Positions 1 to 7,778 of a stretch of DNA of 64,000 bases are shown in pieces (positions within the stretch are counted from its first letter, which is position 1; the number at the start of each line of letters is the position of its first letter). Under the pieces are notes generated by a model. That model saw only the letters and a program-made list of their open reading frames with translations. It made no database searches and had not been told where the DNA came from. The position numbers and the translations under genes are program-made. Source of the stretch: Fischerella sp. PCC 9431 (GTDB taxonomy: Bacteria > Cyanobacteriota > Cyanobacteriia > Cyanobacteriales > Nostocaceae); NCBI RefSeq assembly GCF_000447295.1, contig NZ_KE650771.1, forward strand, positions 2,869,240-2,933,239, given 5' to 3'.

Positions 1-1461
1 CACAGCTTCCAATTTGTCCAACTGCTTAAATAAATTTCGCCAGGAACCAGTTTTGACGTCATATTCCAACAACTGCTGCGCCATTCCCATGTTAGAATCG
101 AGCGATCGCAACAATTCTGCCCTAGCTTGAGTTTTGACTCGATCTAAATCTACAGTTGACACAGGTTCCGTCTTGAGTCTGTCAATTTCTTGGCGTAAAG
201 CGATCGCCACTTCATCAACAGTATGACCAGGAGCGGTGAGCGCATAAAATAAGATCAAATTCGGATACTTATCTCCGGGAAAACCGCTAAAACCTTGGGC
301 TGAAAGTGCTACTTGCTGTTTTTCCACCAAAGATTTATACAGCCGTGATGTCCGTCCATCACTCAACAAACTACCGATAATTTCATACACAGCATCATCT
401 GGATGGGTAAGTGCAGGACGATGATAACCTTCTAAATACCAAGGTTGAGATTTTAGCTTAACAGTTACTTCCCGCGTTTGTTTTTGTGGCGGTTCTGCTG
501 GGAGTTTAGCTACAGCTTTAGGTTTCGCTTTGTAACGTCCAAAGTAAATTTGCGCTAGTCTTTTGACTTCACTAGGGTTGACATCTCCGACAACAGCCAT
601 AGTTAAATTACTCGGCACATAATACGCATCAAAAAACTTCTGCACATCTTCCCGCGTCAAATTGCGGATATCTTCGTCATAACCAATAATTGGACGCCTG
701 TAGGGATGGACTTTGAAAGCTGTATCGATAAACTTCTCTAACATCATTCCAATTGGAGAATTATCTACCCGCAGCCGTCGTTCTTCCAAAATCACATTTT
801 TTTCTTTATAAAACTCCCGGAATACAGGTTCTAGAAAACGTTCTGATTCCAGCGACATCCACAATTCTAACTTGTTCGCAGGAAAGCTGTAAAAATAACG
901 AGTGGCTTCTGTGGAGGTATTCGCATTTAAATTTACACCTCCTGCTTGCTCCACAACTCGTCCCAATTCATTTTGATTGACAAGTTTTGCCGCTTGTGCT
1001 TCTACTTGCTCAAATTGGGCTGTCAACTTAGCCACTTCATCTTTTTTACCAGCAGCTTGGGCTGTTTCAATTTGCACAGCTAGTTGATCCAACTTATCAA
1101 GCAGGGGTTTTTCTGCTTTGTAGTTTTTTGTACCAATCTCAGTTGTACCTTTAAAAGCCAAATGTTCTAAAAAGTGGGCAACACCAGTTTTTTTATCTGG
1201 TTCATCAACACCACCGACATCAGCGTAAGTCAAAAAAGAAACAACAGGCGCTTGGTGACGTTCCAAGACAATGAACTTCATCCCATTGTCGAGGCGAAAC
1301 TCTGTCAACTGCTTAATGACTTGATCCAGATAAGGCTGAATCGAACTTTGGGCTGGTGGCGCTTGAGTCTTGGCTAAAGCAACTTCCGGTGAAAATCCCC
1401 ACCACAAAGTTAGTGCTAAAAGCAGAATGGCAATCAGGCGATTTACTCTGTGTTTAAACAT
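1..1461 (-). CDS. M16 family zinc metallopeptidase (partial, C-terminus outside window)
   Basis: A pitrilysin/insulinase-type (M16) peptidase, probably periplasmic or envelope-associated. The reading frame starts at the ATG at 1461 and stays open to the left edge, giving 487 residues. An N-terminal hydrophobic stretch (IAILLLALTLWW) looks like a signal peptide. The inverted zinc motif HFLEH lies at residues 96-100 (1162-1176). A Glu-rich helix with ESERFLEP follows about 75-80 residues later and should supply the third zinc ligand. A second M16-like domain has begun by the edge. Cyanobacteria often carry two such genes side by side, one active and one not; the intact HxxEH says this is the active type. 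It is divergent from the TetR gene at 1660. Substrate unknown. Confidence 0.93.
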   Translation of the reverse strand, partial: MFKHRVNRLIAILLLALTLWWGFSPEVALAKTQAPPAQSSIQPYLDQVIKQLTEFRLDNGMKFIVLERHQAPVVSFLTYADVGGVDEPDKKTGVAHFLEHLAFKGTTEIGTKNYKAEKPLLDKLDQLAVQIETAQAAGKKDEVAKLTAQFEQVEAQAAKLVNQNELGRVVEQAGGVNLNANTSTEATRYFYSFPANKLELWMSLESERFLEPVFREFYKEKNVILEERRLRVDNSPIGMMLEKFIDTAFKVHPYRRPIIGYDEDIRNLTREDVQKFFDAYYVPSNLTMAVVGDVNPSEVKRLAQIYFGRYKAKPKAVAKLPAEPPQKQTREVTVKLKSQPWYLEGYHRPALTHPDDAVYEIIGSLLSDGRTSRLYKSLVEKQQVALSAQGFSGFPGDKYPNLILFYALTAPGHTVDEVAIALRQEIDRLKTEPVSTVDLDRVKTQARAELLRSLDSNMGMAQQLLEYDVKTGSWRNLFKQLDKLEAV

Positions 1462-1659
1462 TCGTAATCTAAAATCTAAAATCCCAAACCTAAAATTAGT
1501 ATCATTCATAAGCAAAGTTAAAAGTAAAGTTTTGTTACCGGAAATCGAGGCTACTTGTGAGTAGAGCGTTAATCTTGTATTAAGCTTTCTGTGTTTTTTG
1601 TACTTGTCGTAAGACAATAATGCTACGAGTCCTGTTCCGGATATTTCACTATAACTGTT

Positions 1660-2274
1660 ATGCGTGTTTTTAATTCTCCTCCACCATCAGAGGCCCAAAC
1701 CCGTGGTCGCATTTTACAGGCTGCACGGCGCTTGTTTGCCTCCCAAGGATTTGATGGGACTACCACCCGTGATTTAGCACAAGCAGCAGGAGTCGCGGAA
1801 GGAACCCTATTTCGACATTTTGCAAATAAAAAGGCGATTTTGGTAGAGGTAGCAACTGCTGGCTGGGTGGAGATTCTCACGGATTTGCTGACAGAATTAA
1901 GTGAAATGGGCAGTTATAAAGCTGTGGCACAGGTAATGCGCCGCCGGATGTGGAACATGCAAAAAAGCGCCGACTTGATGCGGGTGTGTTTTATGGAAGC
2001 CCAATTTCATCCAGATTTGCGCGATCGCATCCAGTCCGAAGTCATTGACAAAATGACCGATGTCGCCGAAGCTTTTTTCCAAACAGCGATGGATAAAGGC
2101 ATTTATCGCCAAATGGATGCCAAATTAGTAGCCAAAGTCTTCTTAGGAATGTTTGCGATCGCAGGCTTTTCTCACAATACCCTCATGGAACCTGATGCTT
2201 CCCCTCAACAAATGCAGCAGATGGCCGAAGGACTCGCTGATATTTTCCTCAATGGTGTATTAGCCAAGGATTAG
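1660..2274 (+). CDS. TetR/AcrR family transcriptional regulator
   Basis: A 204-residue one-component repressor. The N-terminal helix-turn-helix is clear: TRGRILQAARRLFASQGFDGTTTRDLAQAAGVAEGTLFRHFANK, about residues 14-57. The C-terminal ligand/dimer domain is helical and not diagnostic. It is divergent from the M16 peptidase with about 200 bp between the starts, so that gene and itself are the likeliest targets, but I see no strong palindromic operator in the gap. The following gene is convergent, so it is transcribed alone. Family assignment is firm; ligand unknown. Confidence 0.9.
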   Translation: MRVFNSPPPSEAQTRGRILQAARRLFASQGFDGTTTRDLAQAAGVAEGTLFRHFANKKAILVEVATAGWVEILTDLLTELSEMGSYKAVAQVMRRRMWNMQKSADLMRVCFMEAQFHPDLRDRIQSEVIDKMTDVAEAFFQTAMDKGIYRQMDAKLVAKVFLGMFAIAGFSHNTLMEPDASPQQMQQMAEGLADIFLNGVLAKD

Positions 2275-2287
2275 GGAACTCTTAACA

Positions 2288-2463
2288 GGGAACGGGGAAC
2301 GGGGAACGGGGATCAGGGATCGGGAATGAGATATGAAAAAATTAATAATGCCATTGCCTTTATGTGGATAGGGAGTTTTAAGTCATAGTTTTTCTAAAAT
2401 GTGTAAATATCATTTTCAGACAATCCCCTATCCCCTATCCCCTATCCCCCATCCCCTATCCCC
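2288..2463. repeat. Heptamer (STRR-type) repeat blocks
   Basis: Two blocks of short tandem heptamers: GGGAACG-type at about 2288-2326 and CCCCTAT-type at about 2424-2463, separated by AT-rich sequence. The second block supplies the stop codon and last residues of the convergent DUF4332 gene. Short tandemly repeated repetitive sequences of this kind are typical of heterocystous cyanobacteria. The G-rich and C-rich blocks are partly complementary and could pair in a transcript. Confidence 0.85.
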
Positions 2464-2896
2464 TCATCGCCTGTGCTTGCTGAACCCACTGCTGTACTTG
2501 TTCAACAGAAGGACATAGATCTCGTCGTTGCATTGTCGCTACCTGCAAACGCAAAATTTGTTTATGTAATCGGTGAGTGGGAAGAGTCGCCAACAAAGCT
2601 ACAGAACCCACACCAGCATGAAGTAATAAGCCGCAATATTGAGTACCAACGCTAGGAATTCGGGCTAAATCTGCTAATGCCACCCATTTATTGACATACT
2701 GAAGATGAATTTGCAGTTTATTGGCGAGTTTCACTTTCGCTTGCAGAGTTTGGCTTTGTTCAATGAGCGATTTTGTGGTGTCAACACCACAGTTTTTTAA
2801 TTGGGAGACTTCTTGCTGGGATAATCCTGGTAATTGTTCAATCGGCCAGTCACAGGATTTTACAAGATTAACTGGCGCTTTCGGTTTAGGAGACAT
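2456..2896 (-). CDS. DUF4332 domain-containing protein
   Basis: A 146-residue soluble protein without a signal peptide. The pattern WPIEQLPGLSQQEVSQLKNCGV followed by a second unit, LADLARIPSVGTQYCGLLLHAGV, is the double helix-hairpin-helix-like layout of DUF4332. Such repeats resemble DNA-binding HhH motifs, but no function is established for this family. It starts with ATG just after an AGGAG-like stretch read on the minus strand. The C-terminus (QAQAMRG) runs into a CCCCTAT heptamer block, so the end of the protein may be recently altered. It is monocistronic and convergent with the TetR gene. Confidence 0.8.
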   Translation of the reverse strand: MSPKPKAPVNLVKSCDWPIEQLPGLSQQEVSQLKNCGVDTTKSLIEQSQTLQAKVKLANKLQIHLQYVNKWVALADLARIPSVGTQYCGLLLHAGVGSVALLATLPTHRLHKQILRLQVATMQRRDLCPSVEQVQQWVQQAQAMRG

Positions 2897-2980
2897 TTGT
2901 ATAACTTAAAAAATCAACTCGCACTTACTAAGATTAACGTTGATTACAAAAATAGTTGCACCTATAAGAAACATCATAAC

Positions 2981-3220
2981 GTTTGTCACTAAAGTAAAAT
3001 TGTTATCTATGAAAATAGTTTTATTCTATAGATAAAAATTTAAGACTTGCCACTAAAGTAAAATTTTTATCTATGAAAGTGATTTTATTCAGAAATAAAT
3101 TTTTTCAGATTTGTTACCAAATTAAATTTTTTATCTATGAAAATGATTTTAATAATAACTAAAGTTTTCAGATTTGTTACCAAAGTAAAATTTTGATTCA
3201 TTATTTAAATCAGATTTGCT
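2981..3220. repeat. Degenerate 64-bp tandem repeat, about 4 copies
   Basis: The motif TTGYCACTAAAGTAAAAT, or its variant TTGTTACCAAAKTAAA, recurs with starts at about 2983, 3047, 3111 and 3174. The first three intervals are 64, 64 and 63 bp. Each unit continues with TTATCTATGAAAATGATTTTA. A shortened fifth unit begins near 3216. The array is very AT-rich, has no convincing reading frame, and lies upstream of the DUF4332 gene. Confidence 0.8.
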
Positions 3221-3306
3221 GCAAATGTGAAAGCGATCGCAAGTAAAAATTTCACTTCAGCAGCTACGCAAAAATATTTACAGCAGATTTCAGCAAGCGT
3301 CAGGTA

Positions 3307-3440
3307 CGAAGAACCCCAATACGGTTCGGTTAAGAATTTTTCGTCATAATTTTGGGCTTGTAGAGACGCGATAAATCGCGTCTCTGGTGGATTTAAATAC
3401 AATCGGTTTGTCTTATCCGAACCGTATTGCGAAGAACCCC
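3307..3440. mobile_element. 111-bp MITE-like element with 11-bp direct repeats
   Basis: Terminal inverted repeats of 17 bp with one mismatch (3318-3334 and 3412-3428; AATACGGTTCGGTTAAG on the left) bound a 111-bp segment. The 11-mer CGAAGAACCCC flanks it on both sides (3307-3317 and 3430-3440), as expected for a target-site duplication. Inside is a hairpin made of AGAGACGCGAT and ATCGCGTCTCT. There is no coding capacity. A 26-bp part of the interior (3343-3368) recurs at 24869-24894. Confidence 0.75.
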
Positions 3441-3500
3441 ACCTTCCCCGCTTGCCTACAGTGTACACACAAGTCGAAAATCTTCGAGCTGAACCAATAT

Positions 3501-3600
3501 CCCGCCTAGAACTAAAGTTCCAGGCTAATAGCTTAAGTCCACTCAAGTGGACTGAAACAAACTTTTTTTTGAGTCCTCTTCAGAGTACTTGCGCTATGAG
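3501..3600. repeat. Multi-hairpin repeat element, copy A
   Basis: A CCCGCCT start is followed by consecutive short palindromes: 3504-3513 with 3516-3525, 3535-3542 with 3545-3552 (AGTCCACT/AGTGGACT), and a weaker one near 3573-3590. The same order of elements, with different stem sequences, occurs at 44538-44654. The element lies between the MITE and the small lipoprotein gene. The remaining spacer up to 3668 shows nothing else. Confidence 0.65.
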
Positions 3601-3668
3601 ACTCCCAATTTTAAAACTCCAACTTGCAGTAGCCTTAAAAATAAGTAGAGTTTCAAAACATAGAATTT

Positions 3669-3896
3669 ATGTTGCAAAAAAACGAGTGCAGGAGAAAAAA
3701 AGATATTTGGGGTGTCCTTGCTGCTGCTAGCTTAGTAATATTACCAGGGGGATTAGTTGGTTGCAACTTTGGCGCGGAAAATGAACGTCAAGAACAACGA
3801 GAGAATAACACAAATCAATCAGACTCAGATGACGATGATGACGACAGAGAAAATAACCAACGGCGCAATAATAGTGATGATGATGACGATGATTAG
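3669..3896 (+). CDS. Small Asp-rich lipoprotein, hypothetical
   Basis: 75 residues. A charged N-terminus and hydrophobic core end in the lipobox-like LVGC, so Cys32 could be lipidated after signal peptidase II cleavage. The mature part is short and extremely polar, with two runs of six or more Asp (DDDDDD) separated by Asn/Arg. It resembles small envelope-anchored, possibly cation-binding, low-complexity proteins; I recognise no named family. It is transcribed alone and is followed by a strong hairpin terminator at 3922-3984, which supports its being a real gene. The start is ATG with a poor ribosome-binding site. Confidence 0.55.
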   Translation: MLQKNECRRKKDIWGVLAAASLVILPGGLVGCNFGAENERQEQRENNTNQSDSDDDDDDRENNQRRNNSDDDDDD

Positions 3897-3921
3897 AGGT
3901 TAAATATAAAATTAGTTAATA

Positions 3922-3984
3922 ATCACGCTAATGCAGGGAGAAGTGTAAGTTTGCATACTTTTTTCTCCCTGTTTTTTCGTGATT
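3922..3984 (+). terminator. Rho-independent terminator after the lipoprotein gene
   Basis: Stem CAGGGAGAA (3935-3943) pairs with TTCTCCCTG (3963-3971), followed by TTTTTT. An outer pair, AATCACG/CGTGATT, encloses it. Confidence 0.8.
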
Positions 3985-4068
3985 ATACTGGAAATAGAAT
4001 CAAAAGTTACTGCAACCAATATCACCTCAGCATTTAATCATAGATATTCTTTAAACATTTAAAAAACT

Positions 4069-5376
4069 ATGTTAAGTATCTCTATAAATAATCACTTACC
4101 ACATTCGCCTTATTTAGTAACTTCTTTACCAGGGCCTCGTGCGAGAGAAATTATCGCACGCGATCGCGCTGTCACTTCTCCTTCCTATACCCGCGATTAT
4201 CCCTTAGTTGTAGCTCGTGGTGAAGGCTGCATGGTGGAAGATGTGGATGGTAATGTCTTTTTAGATATGACGGCGGGAATTGCTGTCACCGCCACAGGAC
4301 ACGCCCATCCTCTAGTTGTCCAATCTATTCAAGCACAAGCCGGCAAGTTATTGCACATGTCGGGTACTGATTTTTACTACGAGCCGATGGTGGAGTTGGC
4401 GGAAAACTTAGCTAAACACGTAGATTTTCCGAATGGTGCAAAGGTATTTTTTACTAACTCAGGTGCGGAATCTAACGAGGGCGCAATCAAACTCGCCAGA
4501 TATTACACCAAACGTTCCTTAATTATCGCTTTTTTAGGAGCATTTCATGGACGTACCTATGGGGCTATGTCTTTGACTGGTTCCAAAGCTGTGCAAAGAG
4601 AGGGTTTTGGCCCTTTAGTTCCAGGGGTGACACATATTCCTTATGGAACCCACGCCAGTTTAGATTACCTGGAAAAACAACTATTTCCCGCCATGCTACC
4701 ACCCCATGAAGTAGCAGCAATTGTAGTTGAACCAATTCAAGGTGAAGGTGGTTATGTTGTCCCACAAGAGGGATTTTTACAACGGATTCGCGAAATCTGC
4801 GATCGCTACGGCATTCTGATGGTAGTGGATGAAGTGCAATCGGGTATGGGGCGTACAGGTCGATTGTTTGCGATCGAACATTGGGGCGTCACACCAGATA
4901 TTATTACTACCGCTAAGGGTATTGCTAGTGGTTTACCTCTTGGTGCAATTCTCGCCCGACCCGAAATCATGACTTGGCCGCCTGGTTCCCATGCTACCAC
5001 CTTTGGCGGCAATCCTGTTGCTTGTGCTGCTGCCCTTACTACTTTGGAACTATTGGAAGGCGGTTTAATGACAAATGCTACCAACATGGGAGAGTTACTA
5101 CAAGCTGGTTTAGTAAAATTGCATCAACAGTTTCCCAGAGTTTCCCTACCGCGCGGTAAAGGTTTGATGGTGGCGGTGGATTTGTTGGATGATCAAGGAA
5201 ACTTGGATCGACAATTACGCGATCGCATTTTACAAACAGCTTTTTTACATGGTTTGTTATTGCTTGGTTGCGGGAAAGCAGCGATTCGTTTCTGTCCTCC
5301 GTTAGTGATTGACAGTGATCAGATTGAGACTGCTTTGGAAATTTTTGCTGATGTGCTAGCAGAGATTTTGAACTAG
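4069..5376 (+). CDS. Class-III PLP aminotransferase (acetylornithine/4-aminobutyrate aminotransferase family)
   Basis: A 435-residue class-III aminotransferase. Visible landmarks are the phosphate-binding NSGAESNEGAIKLAR (about 130-144), the AFHGRTYGAMSLTGSK loop (158-173), EPIQGEGGY (221-229), the PLP-pyridine Asp254 in VVDEVQSGMGRTG, and the Schiff-base Lys283 in TTAKGIASGLPLGA. Length and the EPIQGEGGY/DEVQSGMGRTG pattern fit GabT-like or ArgD-like enzymes, which transfer an amino group from an omega-amino donor such as GABA or acetylornithine to 2-oxoglutarate. The substrate cannot be decided from motifs. It is monocistronic; the ATG at 4069 was chosen although the ribosome-binding site is weak. 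Confidence 0.9.
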   Translation: MLSISINNHLPHSPYLVTSLPGPRAREIIARDRAVTSPSYTRDYPLVVARGEGCMVEDVDGNVFLDMTAGIAVTATGHAHPLVVQSIQAQAGKLLHMSGTDFYYEPMVELAENLAKHVDFPNGAKVFFTNSGAESNEGAIKLARYYTKRSLIIAFLGAFHGRTYGAMSLTGSKAVQREGFGPLVPGVTHIPYGTHASLDYLEKQLFPAMLPPHEVAAIVVEPIQGEGGYVVPQEGFLQRIREICDRYGILMVVDEVQSGMGRTGRLFAIEHWGVTPDIITTAKGIASGLPLGAILARPEIMTWPPGSHATTFGGNPVACAAALTTLELLEGGLMTNATNMGELLQAGLVKLHQQFPRVSLPRGKGLMVAVDLLDDQGNLDRQLRDRILQTAFLHGLLLLGCGKAAIRFCPPLVIDSDQIETALEIFADVLAEILN

Positions 5377-5518
5377 TGGTTTACGCACCCTTTTTTGATA
5401 AGGGCTAGAGAATTTAGAAGAATGGGCGATCGCAAAATTAATTTCAGCAGTACCTGCTTTATGATGATGGAGTAAATCCATTGTTTTAACTAAACCTCAA
5501 TTACTGCTGACATTCATT

Positions 5519-5728
5519 ATGAAAACTCGCAGCTTTACAGTGATTGTCTACAAAGAAGAAGATATGTACATAGCGGAGTGTCCAGAAGTCGGTACTATTG
5601 ATCAAGGAGAAACTATTGAACAGGCGGTTGCGGGAGTCAAAGAGGCGACACGACTCTATCTTGAGGAATTTCCTTTACCTGAAGCGTCTCCCAAATATAT
5701 AACCAGCATTGAAGTTAGCTATGCCTAA
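5519..5728 (+). CDS. hicB: HicB-family antitoxin
   Basis: A 69-residue protein with the partial RNase-H-like HicB fold: FTVIVYKEEDMYIAECPEVGTIDQGETIEQAVAGVKEATRLYLEEF. It lacks a long C-terminal DNA-binding domain, so autoregulation may be weak or depend on the complex. It precedes and overlaps the toxin gene by 8 bp, the reverse of the classical hicA-hicB order but common in cyanobacteria. It should bind and neutralise the HicA ribonuclease encoded next. Confidence 0.88.
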   Translation: MKTRSFTVIVYKEEDMYIAECPEVGTIDQGETIEQAVAGVKEATRLYLEEFPLPEASPKYITSIEVSYA

Positions 5729-5948
5729 ATTGCCACGAATCTCAAGTAAAAAGGCGATTCAAGCACTGGAGCGTTTAGGTTTCGAGCAAGTTCGTCAAAC
5801 TGGTAGTCATGTGGTGATGAAGAAAGCAACAGAGGAAGGAGAAATTGGTTGTGTTGTCCCTGTGCATCGAGAATTAAAGGTTGGTACATTGAGCGGTATT
5901 CTTAAGCAAGCGCAAGTGACAGTCTCTGAGTTCATTGAGAGTCTGTGA
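5721..5948 (+). CDS. hicA: HicA-family mRNA interferase toxin
   Basis: 75 residues when started at the ATG at 5721 (MPKLPRISSKKAIQAL), which overlaps the hicB stop by 8 bp; an upstream in-frame start exists, but this one gives the family's usual N-terminus. The double-stranded-RNA-binding-like fold is evident: an alpha helix, then FEQVRQTGSHVVMKK with the conserved Gly-Ser-His, where His30 is the expected catalytic residue. The strand GEIGCVVPVHRELKVGTLSGILKQA is also standard. Translation is probably coupled to hicB. The toxin would cleave mRNA when free of HicB. Confidence 0.88.
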   Translation: MPKLPRISSKKAIQALERLGFEQVRQTGSHVVMKKATEEGEIGCVVPVHRELKVGTLSGILKQAQVTVSEFIESL

Positions 5949-5977
5949 GGTCTAAAATTAGCAAAACATTTAAATAC

Positions 5978-6523
5978 TTAGGCTGAGACACCATCTTCAA
6001 AGTTGGTCTCATTTTCAACTAATTCAAAAAATTGCGAAATCTGTTCAGTAGAGCGAATGTGATAAACACTTTTGCTGCTTTGAGCCTGCTTGATATACTC
6101 ACGATATTTTGGGGTCAAATATTTGTGACATAACCAAAGCACGCGGTAGCTAGTAAGCGAACTCTTCAATATCGGACTGTTTTCTGGCCAGCCTTCTGGT
6201 GGTTGAAAGCGACCTGTGATGAATCGTTTAGTTACCCACCAGAAATGCACATATAATGGTAAATCGATAAAAACCAGAGTATCCGCCTCGTTTAATCTTA
6301 GCCAGAGGGTTTCCATGCAACCAAACCCGTCAATAATCCAACGGTCAGTAAGCAAAATCTTCTGATGGATTTGCTTAAAGTCTTCCTGAGTCACTTCAAT
6401 ACCCCCTGGTTGGTACTGAATTTTGTCTAAGATGTAAAGTGGCAAACCAGTGATTTGAGATAATCTTTTGCTTAAAGTTGATTTACCGCCTCCAGTATTG
6501 CCAAACACTGCTACTTTTTGCAT
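5978..6523 (-). CDS. P-loop kinase of the adenylate-kinase / FlaR type
   Basis: 181 residues from the ATG at 6523, chosen over the GTG at 6529 because AGGAG lies 8 bases upstream of it. A Walker A motif, GNTGGGKST, lies close to the N-terminus. The phrases LPLYILDKIQYQPGG, WIIDGFGCMETLWLRLNEADTLVFIDLPLYVHFWWVTKR match the small nucleotide-kinase-like proteins annotated as adenylate kinase or DNA topology modulation protein FlaR. Real substrate unknown. It is the last gene of a three-gene operon (Coq4-like, SDR, kinase), 23 bp after the SDR gene. Confidence 0.8.
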   Translation of the reverse strand: MQKVAVFGNTGGGKSTLSKRLSQITGLPLYILDKIQYQPGGIEVTQEDFKQIHQKILLTDRWIIDGFGCMETLWLRLNEADTLVFIDLPLYVHFWWVTKRFITGRFQPPEGWPENSPILKSSLTSYRVLWLCHKYLTPKYREYIKQAQSSKSVYHIRSTEQISQFFELVENETNFEDGVSA

Positions 6524-6546
6524 CGCCACTCTCCTGTAAGATTATT

Positions 6547-7245
6547 CTAAACACTCCCATAAACAGGAATCGCCGCACCTCGAATATCTTTGGCTGCTTC
6601 TGAGGCTAAAAAACAGATAACCTGTGCCAAAGATTCTGCTTTTACCCATTTATCAGCATTTTCTGCACCCATTGCTTCCCGGTTACTGGGAGTATCAATG
6701 ATGCTGGGAAGGACGACATTTGCAGTAATATTAGTACCTTTGGTTTCGTCTGCGATCGCTTTGGTTAATGCAACCACACCAGCTTTGGATGCACAATAGG
6801 CTGCAAGTTGTCCAGATGGTTCGACAGCACCTTTTGAACCAACAGTGACAATCCGTCCATAGCCATGTTCTAACATTCTCCTGAGACTGTGTTTGCAAAC
6901 CAAAAAAGTTGTAGTCAAGTTTAAATCAAAATCTTGTTTCCAATTCTCCAAGCTGTATTCATGGGTTTTCCCCATCGCAAAACCACCCACCAGATGAATT
7001 AACACATCTACTTTTTGCATGTGGTTGATAATATTTTCTACTGAAGTTTCTTCGACTAAATTTGCACAGACAAAATTAATTCTGGCAAAATCAGCAGGAG
7101 AGAGAATTCCTTTTAAGCGTTCCACTTCTTTCGGGTTGTGATAGGGAATTGTGATTGCTGCTACACCTTGCGCTAAAACTGCTGGTGTCACGCCCAACCC
7201 TAATCCACCAGTACCACCTGTCAGTAAAATGTGTTTGCCTTTCAT
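6547..7245 (-). CDS. Short-chain dehydrogenase/reductase (SDR)
   Basis: 232 residues with a classical SDR layout: cofactor motif TGGTGGLG near residues 9-16, HLVGG in place of NNAG, catalytic Ser in VGSKG, and the YCASK catalytic Tyr-Lys pair. NAD(P)-dependent oxidation or reduction of an unknown small substrate is expected. The gene follows the Coq4-like gene by 8 bp and precedes the P-loop kinase by 23 bp, so the three are very likely one transcript under the adjacent TetR regulator. Confidence 0.88.
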   Translation of the reverse strand: MKGKHILLTGGTGGLGLGVTPAVLAQGVAAITIPYHNPKEVERLKGILSPADFARINFVCANLVEETSVENIINHMQKVDVLIHLVGGFAMGKTHEYSLENWKQDFDLNLTTTFLVCKHSLRRMLEHGYGRIVTVGSKGAVEPSGQLAAYCASKAGVVALTKAIADETKGTNITANVVLPSIIDTPSNREAMGAENADKWVKAESLAQVICFLASEAAKDIRGAAIPVYGSV

Positions 7246-7253
7246 GAGTTTGG

Positions 7254-7745
7254 TTAGTCCTGCAATATATTAAATTCTCGGCGAATTTCTAATAAAGAAC
7301 GCTCAAATAATGCTTCGTAATCAAAATACGGCCAATATTGTTTTCTACCACAATTTTTGAACCAGATTACAACTAGCTCTGGTAATAATCGTGGCAATAC
7401 CGCCAATATCGAACTATACAACCATACTAAACCCTGACGTTGCACTAGGTCGTTGTACATCACCTCTACTGCTGGGTGTTGGCGATCGCGCAAATAGTCT
7501 CGAAATTTGTAGTCGCTAACAATAAAAGTAAGAGGTAGTAATTTTAACTCATCATACATGTTTGTATCGCAACCAAATACAACATGGGTCACGTCATGAG
7601 CCAGCATGATTTTAGCGAAATCAGCAGGCATTTGCTGGGGATCGTTAACACCTGGATTTAATGTGTAATATTCTTCTAGTCCCTGTCGTAGGGTTTGAGT
7701 ACTGTTTTTATCGGTATATTGAGGCTTAGTCATAACTCTACTCAT
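7254..7745 (-). CDS. Coq4-like protein
   Basis: 163 residues (159 if the ATG at 7733 is used; a GAG-rich site precedes that one). The signature HDVTH followed by exactly 11 residues and Glu (H50, D51, H54, E66) is the HDxxH(x11)E metal-binding motif of Coq4, the ubiquinone-biosynthesis protein now linked to C1 decarboxylation/hydroxylation of the ring precursor. Cyanobacteria make plastoquinone, not ubiquinone, so the substrate here should differ. The C-terminal half has a hydrophobic segment (LVWLYSSILAVLPRLLPELVVIW) that could associate with membrane. It is the first gene of a TetR-controlled operon with an SDR and a kinase. Confidence 0.75.
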   Translation of the reverse strand: MSRVMTKPQYTDKNSTQTLRQGLEEYYTLNPGVNDPQQMPADFAKIMLAHDVTHVVFGCDTNMYDELKLLPLTFIVSDYKFRDYLRDRQHPAVEVMYNDLVQRQGLVWLYSSILAVLPRLLPELVVIWFKNCGRKQYWPYFDYEALFERSLLEIRREFNILQD

Positions 7746-7751
7746 TAATAT

Positions 7752-7769
7752 CGATACGAATTAGTATCG
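7752..7769. promoter_or_regulatory. Palindromic operator between the Coq4-like gene and tetR
   Basis: CGATAC-(6 bp)-GTATCG is a perfect 6+6 inverted repeat in the 33-bp gap between two divergent start codons. It sits 6 bp from the ORF start at 7745 and 9 bp from the TetR start at 7779, the place expected for an autoregulating TetR repressor that also controls the divergent operon. Confidence 0.7.
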
Positions 7770-7778
7770 TAATTATAA

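Noticed and set aside
2408-2464. CRISPR-like periodic repeats
   Set aside because: Seven-base tandem units without spacers; these are STRR repeats, not CRISPR.
3205-3546. 113-residue minus-strand frame
   Set aside because: It runs through the MITE with its target duplications and the multi-hairpin element, so it is a chance frame across repeats.
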